Part shown: positions 23,316-32,638 of the stretch, in pieces | Numbering within the stretch: position 1 is the first letter of the stretch | Layout of the letters: each line of letters starts with the position of its first letter | Assembly (NCBI RefSeq): GCF_015693305.1 | Contig: NZ_CP065138.1 | Span: 1,984,001-2,048,000, forward strand | Direction: 5' to 3' | Length of the DNA: 64,000 bases | From: Sphingobium sp. Cam5-1 | GTDB lineage: Bacteria; Pseudomonadota; Alphaproteobacteria; Sphingomonadales; Sphingomonadaceae | Notes under the pieces: model-generated | Seen by the model: the letters and a program-made list of their open reading frames with translations, nothing else | Databases searched by the model: none | What the model was told of the DNA's origin: nothing | Made by a program: the position numbers and the translations under genes

Positions 23316-25054
23316 TGGGCCGGCGGTTTCTCGCCATGCTGGCAATTACGGACCAGCCGATCCCTCGAGACCGGATCGAGATGGCACGCAAGGACGTGAC
23401 CTCGCTCACACCGCTGATCGAGACAGACCGTTTCATGTTGTGGAGCGATCACAGGCACGGAATCGCACACGCTGCCGGCCATGCCGTGATCGGCGAGATA
23501 TTCGACCGCGGCAGTACGCGGCCGGAAATCACACTTGATGAAACGATGTGGATCGCCATCGCCCAGTCGCGCGGGCAGAAGCTGATCGAGCGCTACTGGG
23601 GCAGCTATGTCGCCTTCATTACCGGCGATGCGGCGGTGACGATATTGCGAGCGCCGATGGGTGATCTGGGATGCTATTACATCCGATTGGATGGCGTCCT
23701 GATGATCGCTTCCGATCTGGCGCTGCTGTCAGACCTCGGATGCCGCTTCGCCGTCGATCCGTATGCCCTCGCGCGCCATATCGCCCATCCCGAATGGCGC
23801 CGGACTGAAACCTGCCTGGAAAACCTGAAGGAACTTCGCGGCGGAGATCGTCTGGTGGCATCGGCGGAGGGCGTGAAGCACGAGACGCTATGGTCGCCCT
23901 GGTCGTTTGTCACCCGCGACCGGATGATCGAGGATCCTCGCGAGGCCGCCCGCGCCGTACGCAACGCCGTTCATCTTGCCGTGCGGGCTCGTGCCGCCGG
24001 ACACGGCCGCCTCGTCCTGCTGCTCTCGGGCGGACTGGATTCGGCGATCGTCGCTGCAAGCCTGAAGGCGGCTGACGCCGATGTCGTCGGTCTCAACCTC
24101 ATCGGGGACGATGCCGCGAGCGACGAAAGGCACTATGCCGCGATGGTGGCCCGGTCGGCCGGTGTCGAACTGCTGAGCAGGACATTCGACGCAGAACGTG
24201 TCGATGTCCGCCGCTCCGGTGCGGCCCATATGCCCTATCCGGTGCATCGCTGCTTTACGCAGGCCCAGGATGCGATCGCCGCCGAAGCCGCCGCACGATG
24301 CGGAGCCGATGTTCTCATGGATGGCGGCGGCGGTGACAATGTCTTCTTTGCCTCCCGGACCGTCTCCATCCTCGCAGACTGCCTTGTTTTCAGTGGTTTC
24401 GACAGAAGGTTCTGGGACGCTGCACGGGCACTTGGCGATCTCGGGCAGGCAGGGACATGGGCGCTGGCCTGTCGCGCGGCGCATCGCGCTTGGTGTCGCT
24501 CGCCAGCCCCCCGTCAGCCGCCGGCGGTCGAGTTTCTCTCCGATGCGGCGCGCGCCACGGTCGATGACGCGCCCACACATCCGTGGTTCCTGCCGCCGAC
24601 GGGTGTCCTCCCCGGCCGGGCCAGCCATGTTGCCTTGCTCGCCCCGGCGCAGAATCTGGTGGAGGCCATCAATGCCCAGGCGCTGACGCGCGCGATTTCG
24701 CCGCTCGCCTCGCAGCCGGTGGTCGAGGCCTGCCTGCGTATACCGAGCTGGCATTGGCTTGCGCCGGGGCGGGACCGGGCTGCCGCACGCCAAGCCTTCG
24801 AACCCGATCTTCCCGAGGCCATCGTTTCGCGCCGATCAAAAGGCACGCCCACCGGCTTTGTTGCGGCGATTTTCGAGCGAAACCGGCAGACCATTCGCGA
24901 CATGCTGCTCTGCGGCCACCTGGCCAGCCTTGGCTTGATCGACCGGAACAAGATTTCACAGGCGTTCGCAACACCGGGACCAGTCCGCAATTTGCGCTTC
25001 GTGGGGATCATGGAACTGGTCGACGCCGAAGCTTGGGCCGCAGCTCGCAGTTAA
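23315..25054 (+). CDS. Lasso-peptide cyclase (C protein, asparagine-synthetase-like)
   Basis: 579 residues from the ATG at 23315; the open frame starts earlier but overlaps B. The N-terminal part resembles a class II glutamine amidotransferase domain but begins MGRRFLAML, so it lacks the catalytic Cys2 of true asparagine synthetases, as lasso cyclases do. The synthetase domain carries the ATP-pyrophosphatase motif SGGLDS at about residue 230. It adenylates the Asp8 side chain of the core so that Gly1 can close the ring. It is the last gene of the rightward lasso unit. No transporter gene follows, as is usual in clusters that use an isopeptidase. Confidence 0.9.
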   Translation: MGRRFLAMLAITDQPIPRDRIEMARKDVTSLTPLIETDRFMLWSDHRHGIAHAAGHAVIGEIFDRGSTRPEITLDETMWIAIAQSRGQKLIERYWGSYVAFITGDAAVTILRAPMGDLGCYYIRLDGVLMIASDLALLSDLGCRFAVDPYALARHIAHPEWRRTETCLENLKELRGGDRLVASAEGVKHETLWSPWSFVTRDRMIEDPREAARAVRNAVHLAVRARAAGHGRLVLLLSGGLDSAIVAASLKAADADVVGLNLIGDDAASDERHYAAMVARSAGVELLSRTFDAERVDVRRSGAAHMPYPVHRCFTQAQDAIAAEAAARCGADVLMDGGGGDNVFFASRTVSILADCLVFSGFDRRFWDAARALGDLGQAGTWALACRAAHRAWCRSPAPRQPPAVEFLSDAARATVDDAPTHPWFLPPTGVLPGRASHVALLAPAQNLVEAINAQALTRAISPLASQPVVEACLRIPSWHWLAPGRDRAAARQAFEPDLPEAIVSRRSKGTPTGFVAAIFERNRQTIRDMLLCGHLASLGLIDRNKISQAFATPGPVRNLRFVGIMELVDAEAWAAARS

Positions 25055-25624
25055 ACGTCACAACTTGGGACGAATTTTTAAGCGGCGAAGGTCGAAGAAG
25101 GGTAAGGACAACCGCTTCACAGCGTGCATTCGTTTAACGGCGACGAGCCCCATGCACGCAGCGGCCTGAAGGAAGGCCGCCCGGATCCGAGGTGGCGTGA
25201 CATTCGTAGGCTTTTGGTCCGCTCGTTGGGCTTAACAACATCCAGTAAATTCAGAGCAACGATAGGCGGATGATTGAAGTTATTTAATTATACAACAGAC
25301 TTGCAGAATGGCACCCTCGATTAAGAAATTGCGGTGATGATGTTATGGTGGGCGACATGTCCGAAAAGGCATTTTTACGTTTTCTTGAAACCTCTCCATC
25401 GTTGCTGACGGCGGAACGCTGATCGACATCACGACCAAGGAGTCGCGCCCATTATGGCGCCTCTCGTGCTCGCTGTGGACTCGTTCGCGTGCGCGGCTGG
25501 CCGCGGGCGATGCTCTGGGATTTCTTTTAGACAGTCGGCTCCGACAAGCCCGCATCCCGAGTTGAAGACGCTTCTTCGCACCGTCCGTGATGTCGAAACC
25601 GAAACCCGAATTGGGAGGATCGAG
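25055..25624. other. Gene-free stretch after the lasso operon
   Basis: No credible gene in about 570 bp. An inverted repeat GCGGCC/GGCCGC (25161-25180) with an 8-base loop may weaken or end lasso transcription; there is no U-run. Around 25255-25345 the DNA is much richer in A and T and probably holds the promoter for the secreted protein gene. Confidence 0.4.
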
Positions 25625-26974
25625 ATGAACCTTTCGAACATGCGTCTTGAGAGGGGGATTGCGATAGCGGTGCTCTTATCTGCAAGTGCAGCTGTTGCGG
25701 CTCCAGATGGCAAGTCGCCTCCAAGTAAGGCCGATCGCTACGCGCTCGGTTATTTTCTCCCCAAGACGAAGGCTGCTGCCAGCTTTTCGCAGCAACTCGT
25801 TCGTTGTCCGACCACGGACGACCCTCGGGTCGTGGTCGAGACCCATGCCCAAATCCTAGCGAAGACTGTCCCTGACTACATGCGGTTATATCGCATTGAC
25901 GCGAGCGTCGGCTTTCTCGCCAAGAGATCGACCGAATTGCTGCTAAATTCGGATGGGACGATGAAGTCGGTGAACGCGACCGTAGAGGGGCAGGGGGCGG
26001 CAGTGATCGTGTCGACTGTCAAGCTGGCGGCCTTCGCTGCTTCACTCGTTATCGGAGGGCCCAAGGCGCCCGGCCTCCGGGGCGAGCCGCCAAAGGAGCT
26101 CGCGATGCACTGCCGACCGCAGATCGCCGCATTCCTCGTCGAGCGGGATGGTCTCGTCGAGAACATCGCGAAATTGGAGGCGAGACTCGCCGCGAGCGGT
26201 CTGACCGCCGGCGAGACCGCTGAGCTTGCGAGCGCGCGCGACCGTCTCTCGGCGATCAATGATGCGCTGACTCTGAGCTCGAAGCCGGTGATGATCGATC
26301 CCACGGCTGACGGTTCGGCCAGTGCTGACCCGCTGGACTATGGCGAATGGTTCGACCGCATCAATCCGTTAGATATCTCGAAGCTCCCTGGAGATGATGG
26401 AGCGCTCGTGAGCTGGAAGATCAATTCTGCCGCGCAGACAGCATTGACTAGCGCAGCCTACGTCCAGCCGGAAGACGTGGCCAAGCTCCCGTCAGCACCC
26501 GATGCTGTGATCTACTACCGTAGGCCGGTCCCAGTCGCGATATCGATGGTCCCCTGCACGCTTAACGGGAATAAGAAGCACGACAAGACGCCCGTCAAGC
26601 GTGAGGCGGGTCGTGCATCGGACAAGTCCCAGACCTGCATCATTGAAAAGACTCCCGAGGCCGCCCCCCTGACGACCGACTCCTCGGTCGGATTCCTGCA
26701 GCTTTCCGGTCTCTTCCGGCTTCCGATAGGACGTGGTGGCTTGTTTGGGTCACGAACCGTGGCGGTGGAATTCGACGCGAGCGGCGCTCCCACGTCGCTG
26801 AAATACGGCTCTGACCCAGGAGCCGCCGATGTCGCGTCCGCGATCGACGCGGTCCGCGAGGGCGGCACCACTCTTCGTGACGCGCGAGCTGACGCACTCG
26901 CGCGCAAGGCGGCGATGCTCAAGTCGCGCAAGGACATTCAGGATCTCGAAGCAGAACTCGACAAGCAGCAGTAA
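25625..26974 (+). CDS. Secreted hypothetical protein (449 aa)
   Basis: I chose the ATG at 25625 (GGGAGG site nine bases upstream); the longer frame lacks support. A signal peptide is visible (RGIAIAVLLSASAAVAA). The mature protein has a glycine/alanine-rich hydrophobic stretch near residue 135, a helical part (LVENIAKLEARLAASGL) and a C-terminal coiled-coil-like segment ending KDIQDLEAELDKQQ. No family was recognised. The caspase gene fragment starts 27 bp downstream with its own ribosome site, so the two were probably an operon. Role unknown; periplasmic or surface location inferred. Confidence 0.6.
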   Translation: MNLSNMRLERGIAIAVLLSASAAVAAPDGKSPPSKADRYALGYFLPKTKAAASFSQQLVRCPTTDDPRVVVETHAQILAKTVPDYMRLYRIDASVGFLAKRSTELLLNSDGTMKSVNATVEGQGAAVIVSTVKLAAFAASLVIGGPKAPGLRGEPPKELAMHCRPQIAAFLVERDGLVENIAKLEARLAASGLTAGETAELASARDRLSAINDALTLSSKPVMIDPTADGSASADPLDYGEWFDRINPLDISKLPGDDGALVSWKINSAAQTALTSAAYVQPEDVAKLPSAPDAVIYYRRPVPVAISMVPCTLNGNKKHDKTPVKREAGRASDKSQTCIIEKTPEAAPLTTDSSVGFLQLSGLFRLPIGRGGLFGSRTVAVEFDASGAPTSLKYGSDPGAADVASAIDAVREGGTTLRDARADALARKAAMLKSRKDIQDLEAELDKQQ

Positions 26975-27001
26975 CCGGGCGAACCGGCAAGGAGAATGCA
27001 C

Positions 27002-27085
27002 ATGGCCAAGGGAATCTCTCTTCATGTCGGTCTGAACGCGGTCAATCCCTGGAAATACGCTGGCTGGGCAGGCCTGATGCTTTGA
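27002..27085 (+). pseudogene. 5' fragment of a caspase-family (C14) gene
   Basis: The 27-codon frame after an AAGGAG site begins MAKGISLHVGLNAVNP and then YAGWAG. This is the characteristic start of bacterial caspase-like proteins. Homology stops at about 27074 and a stop codon follows. The rest of such a gene, beginning about 65 residues later, is at 42677-43321 on the same strand. The two look like one gene split by the DNA between them. Confidence 0.6.
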
Positions 27086-27128
27086 GCTTAGTCCGTTTCC
27101 TGAAGGAAAGCCCCGGCAAGGCTAAGCG

Positions 27129-27200
27129 CCATCTTGGCCAAGATGGTGCATCCATTGTGGATGCAGCCTGTCGGAACCACTTGCTGCACTTCGGCCGAAG
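27129..27200. repeat. Three consecutive palindromes at the island's left edge
   Basis: Within 72 bp there are CCATCTTGGCCAAGATGG (27129-27146), TGCATCCA-TTG-TGGATGCA (27147-27165) and CTTCGGCCGAAG (27189-27200), all perfect. No gene covers them. They may be element ends, a recombination site or a bidirectional terminator. Confidence 0.45.
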
Positions 27201-27335
27201 CAGTGCCAGGCTGTGAAGTTGCAAATTGAAGTGGCGTGAAGCCCGCGATTAGCTGTCCGCAGTCTAAGAAGGCGGACTCGCTCAAGCCTCTGGCGAAATG
27301 AGAAAAATAACCGCTGATGCTGGTATCGAAAGCAA

Positions 27336-28181
27336 TCAGGTGTCGATGCCCCCGAGAATCGCGTCAATGTCGGCCGGACTGTGCCGCTCGACTATACCGT
27401 TGTCCGAGTTGTTGACGAGCAGGCCCCGTTTGACGGCGTCGCGTTCCGCGATGGTTTCCGCCCAGCGGATCAGATTGCGGTATCGGTCAGCCGCCAGGAA
27501 TCTGGCTGCATTCGGGTATAGCTGATCAAGCACCAATCGCCCATACCAAGGCCAGATGGCGATGTCGGCAATCGAATAATCGCCGGCGATGAACGGTCGT
27601 TCGCGCAGTTGCTGGTCCAGGACATCCAGCTGTCGTTTCGTTTCCATCGTAAACCGGTTTATCGGATATTCCATCGGGCTGGCGGCGTAATGAAAGAAGT
27701 GACCGAAACCGCCCCCCAGATAAGGTGCGCTTCCAACCTGCCAGAAAAGCCAGGACAGGCATTCGGCCCGATCCTGTTCCTCGACCGGAAGAAAGGTTTT
27801 GAAACGCGATGCGAGGTGCAGCAGAATCGAGCCGGATTCGAAGATCCTGTATGGCGTGGCGCCTGAGCGGTCCACCAGTGCGGGGATCTTCGAATTGGGG
27901 TTGATCTCGACAAAGCCGGAACCGAACTGATCGCCCTTGCCTATGGAAATCATCCAGGCGTCATATTCTGCTTCGCTCTGTCCGCTCGCGAGCAGTTCCT
28001 CGAACAGGATCGTAACCTTCTGGCCATTGGGCGTGCCTAGGGAATAGAGCTGAAAGGGGTTGGTTCCCACCGGCAATTGGCAATTCTTCCGGGGCCCCGC
28101 TGTGGAGCGGTTTCCGGCGTCGCTGGTACCCGCCTGTTCATCATGGGGCCAGACGTCCGGAATGGTATATGATTCCTGCAT
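27336..28181 (-). CDS. Glutathione S-transferase, YghU/Nu-class
   Basis: 281 residues from the ATG at 28181 (MQESYTIPDVW); an upstream ATG at 28235 overlaps the regulator gene and would add a non-conserved tail. The thioredoxin-like domain has the Nu-class signature TPNGQKVTILFEELL and then NPNSKIPAL, with ESGSILLHLA for glutathione binding. The C-terminal helical domain is complete. E. coli YghU-type enzymes reduce organic peroxides and disulfides. A Nu-class enzyme in Novosphingobium acts as a glutathione lyase in lignin-dimer breakdown. It lies just downstream of the MalT-like regulator on the same strand, in an island with a glutathione reductase. Confidence 0.85.
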   Translation of the reverse strand: MQESYTIPDVWPHDEQAGTSDAGNRSTAGPRKNCQLPVGTNPFQLYSLGTPNGQKVTILFEELLASGQSEAEYDAWMISIGKGDQFGSGFVEINPNSKIPALVDRSGATPYRIFESGSILLHLASRFKTFLPVEEQDRAECLSWLFWQVGSAPYLGGGFGHFFHYAASPMEYPINRFTMETKRQLDVLDQQLRERPFIAGDYSIADIAIWPWYGRLVLDQLYPNAARFLAADRYRNLIRWAETIAERDAVKRGLLVNNSDNGIVERHSPADIDAILGGIDT

Positions 28182-28221
28182 GGTAAATTCAAAACCCTTT
28201 CCTTTTGGCATATGCCGATGG

Positions 28222-30951
28222 CTATCTTCTTTCATCGAGCTTGTTCAGCGCTGAATATACTTCGTTGCGGGTGGATACATTCAATTTAGCGTATATGTTT
28301 TTTATGTGATATTTTATCGTATTTTCAGAAACCATCATCTCACGAGCGATTTTCTTGTTGGACAGGGGTGATTTGAGATATGGTATTACCTCCATTTCTT
28401 TACTCGTGAAAATTTCATTTGTGAAAGGTTTTTCGTCTTTTGATATTTTTGTGTATGTACTGTTGAATACATCATCAAATATATTTTTGTAATCTTCTTT
28501 ATCGTTGTCTGAATAGTTGTTGAATATATCTGATGCGATGTTGTTCACATCCTGACCATAATCCATCATCGCCCTGATGAGGCCCGTGCTGCGCACGGTA
28601 TCAAGGGCCCTTCGCAGCTGACGCTGCGCCATGATGTTGTCGTTGCGATGATAGTAATAGATCGCCCGGCAAGTGTGATTTTGTATCATGCAATATTTGT
28701 TGCTGGGCGGGCATTCCTGCGCGGATGGCGGCTTTGCTGAATAAGAATTCTCCTGAGCTTCCGAACAGGAATTTTTCAGAATGTTTATAGTCGGTGCGAT
28801 GAGATGTTCGGTCGGGGAAACCCAGTAGCCATTGTCGCGCTTCATGTCGGCCAGATAGGATAGCGCCCGGTCAACGGCGCCACTGGTCAGCAACATTCTG
28901 TCATGGCGCGCCTGTTCGATCAGAAGCAGCTGCTCTATTCTCTTCCAGTCATTGCGCATGGCGGAAAATCGGGCTTTGTCGAGGATCTCCTTGGCGCTAT
29001 TCCCGTCGCCCTGGATGGTTAGAATGCGGGAGTGGCAGATCTGGCCGATGGCGAAGAAATCGGGCGCGGTCGTGTCTCCGAGTATGTCGCCATATTCGGA
29101 AAGGACCTCGGCCGCGCCGTCAATGTCATTGCGCTCATAAAGTATCCACAGATAGCAGGTGGCAAGCACCCCGCTGAGATAGGTGGAATCCAGAATTTTC
29201 TGCTGCGCTTCCAAGCCGTTGCGTACGCATCGGGCCGCTTCGAGGGTCTTTCCCTCAAGCAGCAGAACTGCGCCTTCGAAACAGGCCGTATAACCGGCGC
29301 TGAGCGAGGCGCCGGTCCCTTCGTTGAGCGACCGGGCCAGCATCAGGCCTTCGAGGGCGCCGTTGAAGTTGCCGCGATGCAGGTCTCCATAGGCAACGAT
29401 CTTCGCTGCGGTGGCGCCCTCAAACGCCGCGAACTCATCCGATGGCATGAATTGTGCCACTGCGGCTTCTGCTCTGGGGAGTGCTGCCTTCAGATTGTCG
29501 GATGACATGTCCGAAACGGCCAGGACAACGCGAAGCTTGCAGTGCTGATCGGCATTAGAGAGGGAATCGAGGATGAGGCGGACCTGTCGCCGTCGTCGCA
29601 GGAAGATCATCGCCCAGGCGACCCTGACGGCAAGATCGGTGTCGGACGTGATATATTCGGCGGGAATGAGATCCGCCCATCGTGCCACTGTGGCCATTTC
29701 CCCGTTGGCGATCAGGATGGACCCCCAGCGCTTCAGAATCTCGGCGGCAAGTGGATAGTCCCGGGCCTCGACCGCGTGTCGTATCGCGTCCTCATATTTT
29801 TCGTTGGCGAAGAACCATTCCGCGGCTTTCTTGTGCAATGGTATGGGGTCAAAGGACCGCCGAACCGCATTTTCCTTGATGAGAAGGTCGGCGAACAATC
29901 CATGCATTCTGTGCCATTCATGGTCCTGATCGAGTGGATGGATGAACAGGCCGTTTTTCTCGAGTTCGGAGATTTTCAGAGTGCAATCGTCGCGTCCCAG
30001 AACATGATCGCAGAGCTTGCCGTTCAGCTTGTCCAGAATGGCGATTTGCAGAAGGAAATCCCTGTCCCCTTCGGGGAGGCCGCTTAACACGCAGTCTTTC
30101 AGATATTCGGTCAGGGCCTGGGGGCAGCCATGCTCGAAGTCGTTTAGGGTTTCGTGGCGGCCATAATAGGAAACGCCAAGATTGAACAGCTGGACTGCGG
30201 CCGGCCATCCCTCGCTTCTTCGATATATGGTGTCAATTTCCGCGTCGTGCAGATCGCTGTCTATGTTCTTTTTGAAGAAATCATTTGTTTCTTCTTTCGT
30301 GAAGGACAACTCTTCGGATGTCAGGACAAGGAGCTTGTTGCCCACAAGCAGCCTCGCGATCCCGATCTCGGGAATATTTCGGCTGCTGATGATGATGCGG
30401 ATGCCCTTGGGGATCCGATGCAGCAGCTCCTTCCAGAACAGCAGGATGGATTTGTCCGTTACCGCTTCGAATTCGTCGATGAAGAGGGTGACATTATCTC
30501 CTATCGACAGGAGTTCCGAAATAAACCAGTCAGACCGCTGCAAATGGGATTTAGAGGTGTCCGCGTCCTGCACCGGTGGCGCGCCGGAGCCATTTGCCGG
30601 GGTTGTCGGGGCTTTCAGGGCGTCGATGAGCTGGCGGAGATGTTCCGCGTGCCAGCGGCGATCATTGTCCCGCTTGTCGAGCGTGATCCAGCCGGTCATG
30701 CCGCTTCCTGCCTGGGTCAGGGTTTGCTCGATCTGCCGCATCAGGGTTGATTTGCCGAAGCCGGCCGGCGCCTGCAGCACAACGATGTCGGGTGCACCGG
30801 GAGATAGGGCGAGTTTGATGAGACGGCTGCGGTCGACAAGCGGAGTGCCATTGGTCGGCGGCGTCGCAGCGGCGCGGCGCGGCCCGCTCCGCTGCTTCCG
30901 GTGTTTTGCGTCGGCGGCTTGTCTTTCTGACATTTGCGCACGGATCGGCAT
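28222..30951 (-). CDS. MalT-like ATP-dependent LuxR-family activator (LAL)
   Basis: About 909 residues from the ATG at 30951 (GGGAGA site upstream). Residues about 60-330 form a STAND-type NTPase with Walker A APAGFGKST and Walker B LFIDEFEA. A long helical-repeat region follows, then a C-terminal LuxR HTH (FTSKEMEVIPYLK, then NKKIAREMMVSENTIKYH). Such proteins bind an inducer and ATP and activate nearby catabolic genes. The 3' end is much richer in A and T than its surroundings, suggesting foreign origin. It is divergent from the GST/GMC operon and upstream of the Nu-class GST, so it probably controls both. Confidence 0.88.
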   Translation of the reverse strand: MPIRAQMSERQAADAKHRKQRSGPRRAAATPPTNGTPLVDRSRLIKLALSPGAPDIVVLQAPAGFGKSTLMRQIEQTLTQAGSGMTGWITLDKRDNDRRWHAEHLRQLIDALKAPTTPANGSGAPPVQDADTSKSHLQRSDWFISELLSIGDNVTLFIDEFEAVTDKSILLFWKELLHRIPKGIRIIISSRNIPEIGIARLLVGNKLLVLTSEELSFTKEETNDFFKKNIDSDLHDAEIDTIYRRSEGWPAAVQLFNLGVSYYGRHETLNDFEHGCPQALTEYLKDCVLSGLPEGDRDFLLQIAILDKLNGKLCDHVLGRDDCTLKISELEKNGLFIHPLDQDHEWHRMHGLFADLLIKENAVRRSFDPIPLHKKAAEWFFANEKYEDAIRHAVEARDYPLAAEILKRWGSILIANGEMATVARWADLIPAEYITSDTDLAVRVAWAMIFLRRRRQVRLILDSLSNADQHCKLRVVLAVSDMSSDNLKAALPRAEAAVAQFMPSDEFAAFEGATAAKIVAYGDLHRGNFNGALEGLMLARSLNEGTGASLSAGYTACFEGAVLLLEGKTLEAARCVRNGLEAQQKILDSTYLSGVLATCYLWILYERNDIDGAAEVLSEYGDILGDTTAPDFFAIGQICHSRILTIQGDGNSAKEILDKARFSAMRNDWKRIEQLLLIEQARHDRMLLTSGAVDRALSYLADMKRDNGYWVSPTEHLIAPTINILKNSCSEAQENSYSAKPPSAQECPPSNKYCMIQNHTCRAIYYYHRNDNIMAQRQLRRALDTVRSTGLIRAMMDYGQDVNNIASDIFNNYSDNDKEDYKNIFDDVFNSTYTKISKDEKPFTNEIFTSKEMEVIPYLKSPLSNKKIAREMMVSENTIKYHIKNIYAKLNVSTRNEVYSALNKLDERR

Positions 30952-31001
30952 GGTGCTCTCCCAGGTGATTTTTGGAGGTACCATATCATGTTTTGGCTGC
31001 C

Positions 31002-31018
31002 CCACCCGATTCGGGTGG
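31002..31018. promoter_or_regulatory. 17-bp palindrome in the regulator/operon divergent region
   Basis: CCACCCGATTCGGGTGG is a perfect dyad with 8-bp arms and one central base. It lies 51 bp before the MalT-like gene and about 200 bp before the GST at 31219. It is a good operator candidate for the regulator. Confidence 0.45.
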
Positions 31019-31218
31019 TTTGGACAGGTGGGATGCGTCGTACACCGATCCTGTTGAGAGGGTATTGAGCGGCGGCGCGGGCTTCATGAAGCCTAACCGG
31101 CAGGGAACGCATATCAGAATGTGAAGCTGGTCCGCGTGTAACTCTCGATACGAAAAATGAATGTGTGTCAGGCCTGTGCCGAACTGTCGGTTCATGCCTG
31201 CGCGTCCGGGAGAGGGAT

Positions 31219-31872
31219 ATGCGACTTTATAATTCACTGGGGCCGAACCCTCGCGTGGTCCGCATGTTGATGGTCGAAAAGGGCGTGAGCATTCCCACGG
31301 TGGAATGGGATGTCCTGACGGGTGAGAACCGCGGAGAGGCCTATACGTCGAAGAATCCGACCGGCCAGACTCCCGCGCTTGAGCTGGATGACGGAACCGT
31401 CATCGGCGAAAGCGTGACGATCTGCGAATTCATCGACGAGATGTATCCCGATGTGCCGTTCGTCGGCACGGATATCGTCGAGCGCGCGATCTCGCGTCAA
31501 TGGTTGCGGCGCGTCGAGCTGAAGATTGTCCTCTACATGTTCGATGCGTTCCGTTTTTGCGAGGGGCTGCATCATTATGAGGACCGGGTCTTCGTCATTC
31601 CTGGCGCTGCGGAAAGTCTGAAGGCCGCCGCGAGGGAGGGGCTTCTCTGGCTTGATGGCCTGATCGAGGGGCGCCCGTTCATTGCCGGGGAAGAGATCCG
31701 GCTGGTTGATCTCGTGCTGTTCTGCTGCCTCGATTACCTGAAGGACGCGGGGCAACCCATTCCGGAAGATGCGGGGAACATCCAGGCCTGGTTTTCGCGG
31801 ATGAATGCCCGGCCCAGCGCGGCGGCAAGCATGCACCCTGATCGCGCAGTGTTGGGCGGCTTGTGCACCTAA
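31219..31872 (+). CDS. Glutathione S-transferase
   Basis: 217 residues from the ATG at 31219 (GGGAGAGGGAT just upstream). The N-terminal thioredoxin-like domain reads MRLYNSLGPNPRVVRMLMVE, then NPTGQTPALELDDGTVIGES with the cis-Pro and the glutathione-binding Glu-Ser. The C-terminal domain is all-helical and includes GRPFIAGEEIRLVDLVLF. It is the first gene of a rightward run through the SnoaL-like, GMC and CoA-transferase genes. Substrate unknown; beta-etherase or other aromatic-side-chain activity is possible from context. Confidence 0.85.
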   Translation: MRLYNSLGPNPRVVRMLMVEKGVSIPTVEWDVLTGENRGEAYTSKNPTGQTPALELDDGTVIGESVTICEFIDEMYPDVPFVGTDIVERAISRQWLRRVELKIVLYMFDAFRFCEGLHHYEDRVFVIPGAAESLKAAAREGLLWLDGLIEGRPFIAGEEIRLVDLVLFCCLDYLKDAGQPIPEDAGNIQAWFSRMNARPSAAASMHPDRAVLGGLCT

Positions 31873-31985
31873 TCGCAATGACCACGTCAATTCAGCGACT
31901 TGCCGGCGTGCATCGGTGATCGCGTACGATGTCCCAAGCAGGACAATTGTCTGAGCGAAAGTTCAATGATGAAGGAGTGAGTGTA

Positions 31986-32528
31986 ATGAATCAGAAGGTT
32001 GCCATCAAGCGTCCGGTCGATTTCGAAAAACCCATGATCGAGCTGGATGAAGTCCGCTGCGCGGCGGATTGTCAAAAGTTTCTGGTCGGTGTGCTGACTA
32101 CGCCTGGCTTCCGGGATCAGGCGATGAAGTTGGTCGATCCGAAAGGCGGCTTCTTTTCGGATGCGATGACCGAAACCACCATGGCGGAGTTCATCGACGT
32201 CCAGCAGGGGCCGATCATCGAGACCGTTCCCGACTTCGAGATTCTCAACTGGCGCTTTGGGATTGACGCGGGAAATATCGCTGTCGTCAAGTTCCAGGCC
32301 ACCGCGTCCCATTGCGGTATTCCCGTCAAGGGCGAGAATGGCATGATCGAACCGAGCGGGAAGCGTGCGACCTGGACCTGTGCTTGGATCTTCACGCTGA
32401 AGGACGGGAAGATCATGCAGCTCGAAAAGAGCTTCGATCGTGGTTCCTGGCATTATGCGCTTGGTCTCAGCCCCTGGTCGGTGATGCCGGTTCAGCCGAC
32501 GTTCGAATCCGACAATCGCGGCGCGTGA
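31986..32528 (+). CDS. SnoaL/NTF2-like protein
   Basis: 180 residues from the ATG at 31986 (AAGGAG site). The predicted fold is the SnoaL/NTF2 cone, with FSDAMTETTMAEFIDVQQGP in the helical part and WTCAWIFTLKDGKIMQLE as the closing strands typical of the family. Members are small-molecule isomerases, hydrolases or binding proteins, and the active-site residues are not diagnostic. It lies between the GST and the GMC oxidoreductase genes on the same strand and probably acts on the same substrate. Confidence 0.7.
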   Translation: MNQKVAIKRPVDFEKPMIELDEVRCAADCQKFLVGVLTTPGFRDQAMKLVDPKGGFFSDAMTETTMAEFIDVQQGPIIETVPDFEILNWRFGIDAGNIAVVKFQATASHCGIPVKGENGMIEPSGKRATWTCAWIFTLKDGKIMQLEKSFDRGSWHYALGLSPWSVMPVQPTFESDNRGA

Positions 32529-32638
32529 GCCCGAACGCTACCTGATGGGCCGTGGCGGCCAGAGCAACGGACAATAGTCTCTGGTCGCCACGCCAGTCAT
32601 CCGGACCATCGAACGACAACTGACCTGGGAGGGGGATC

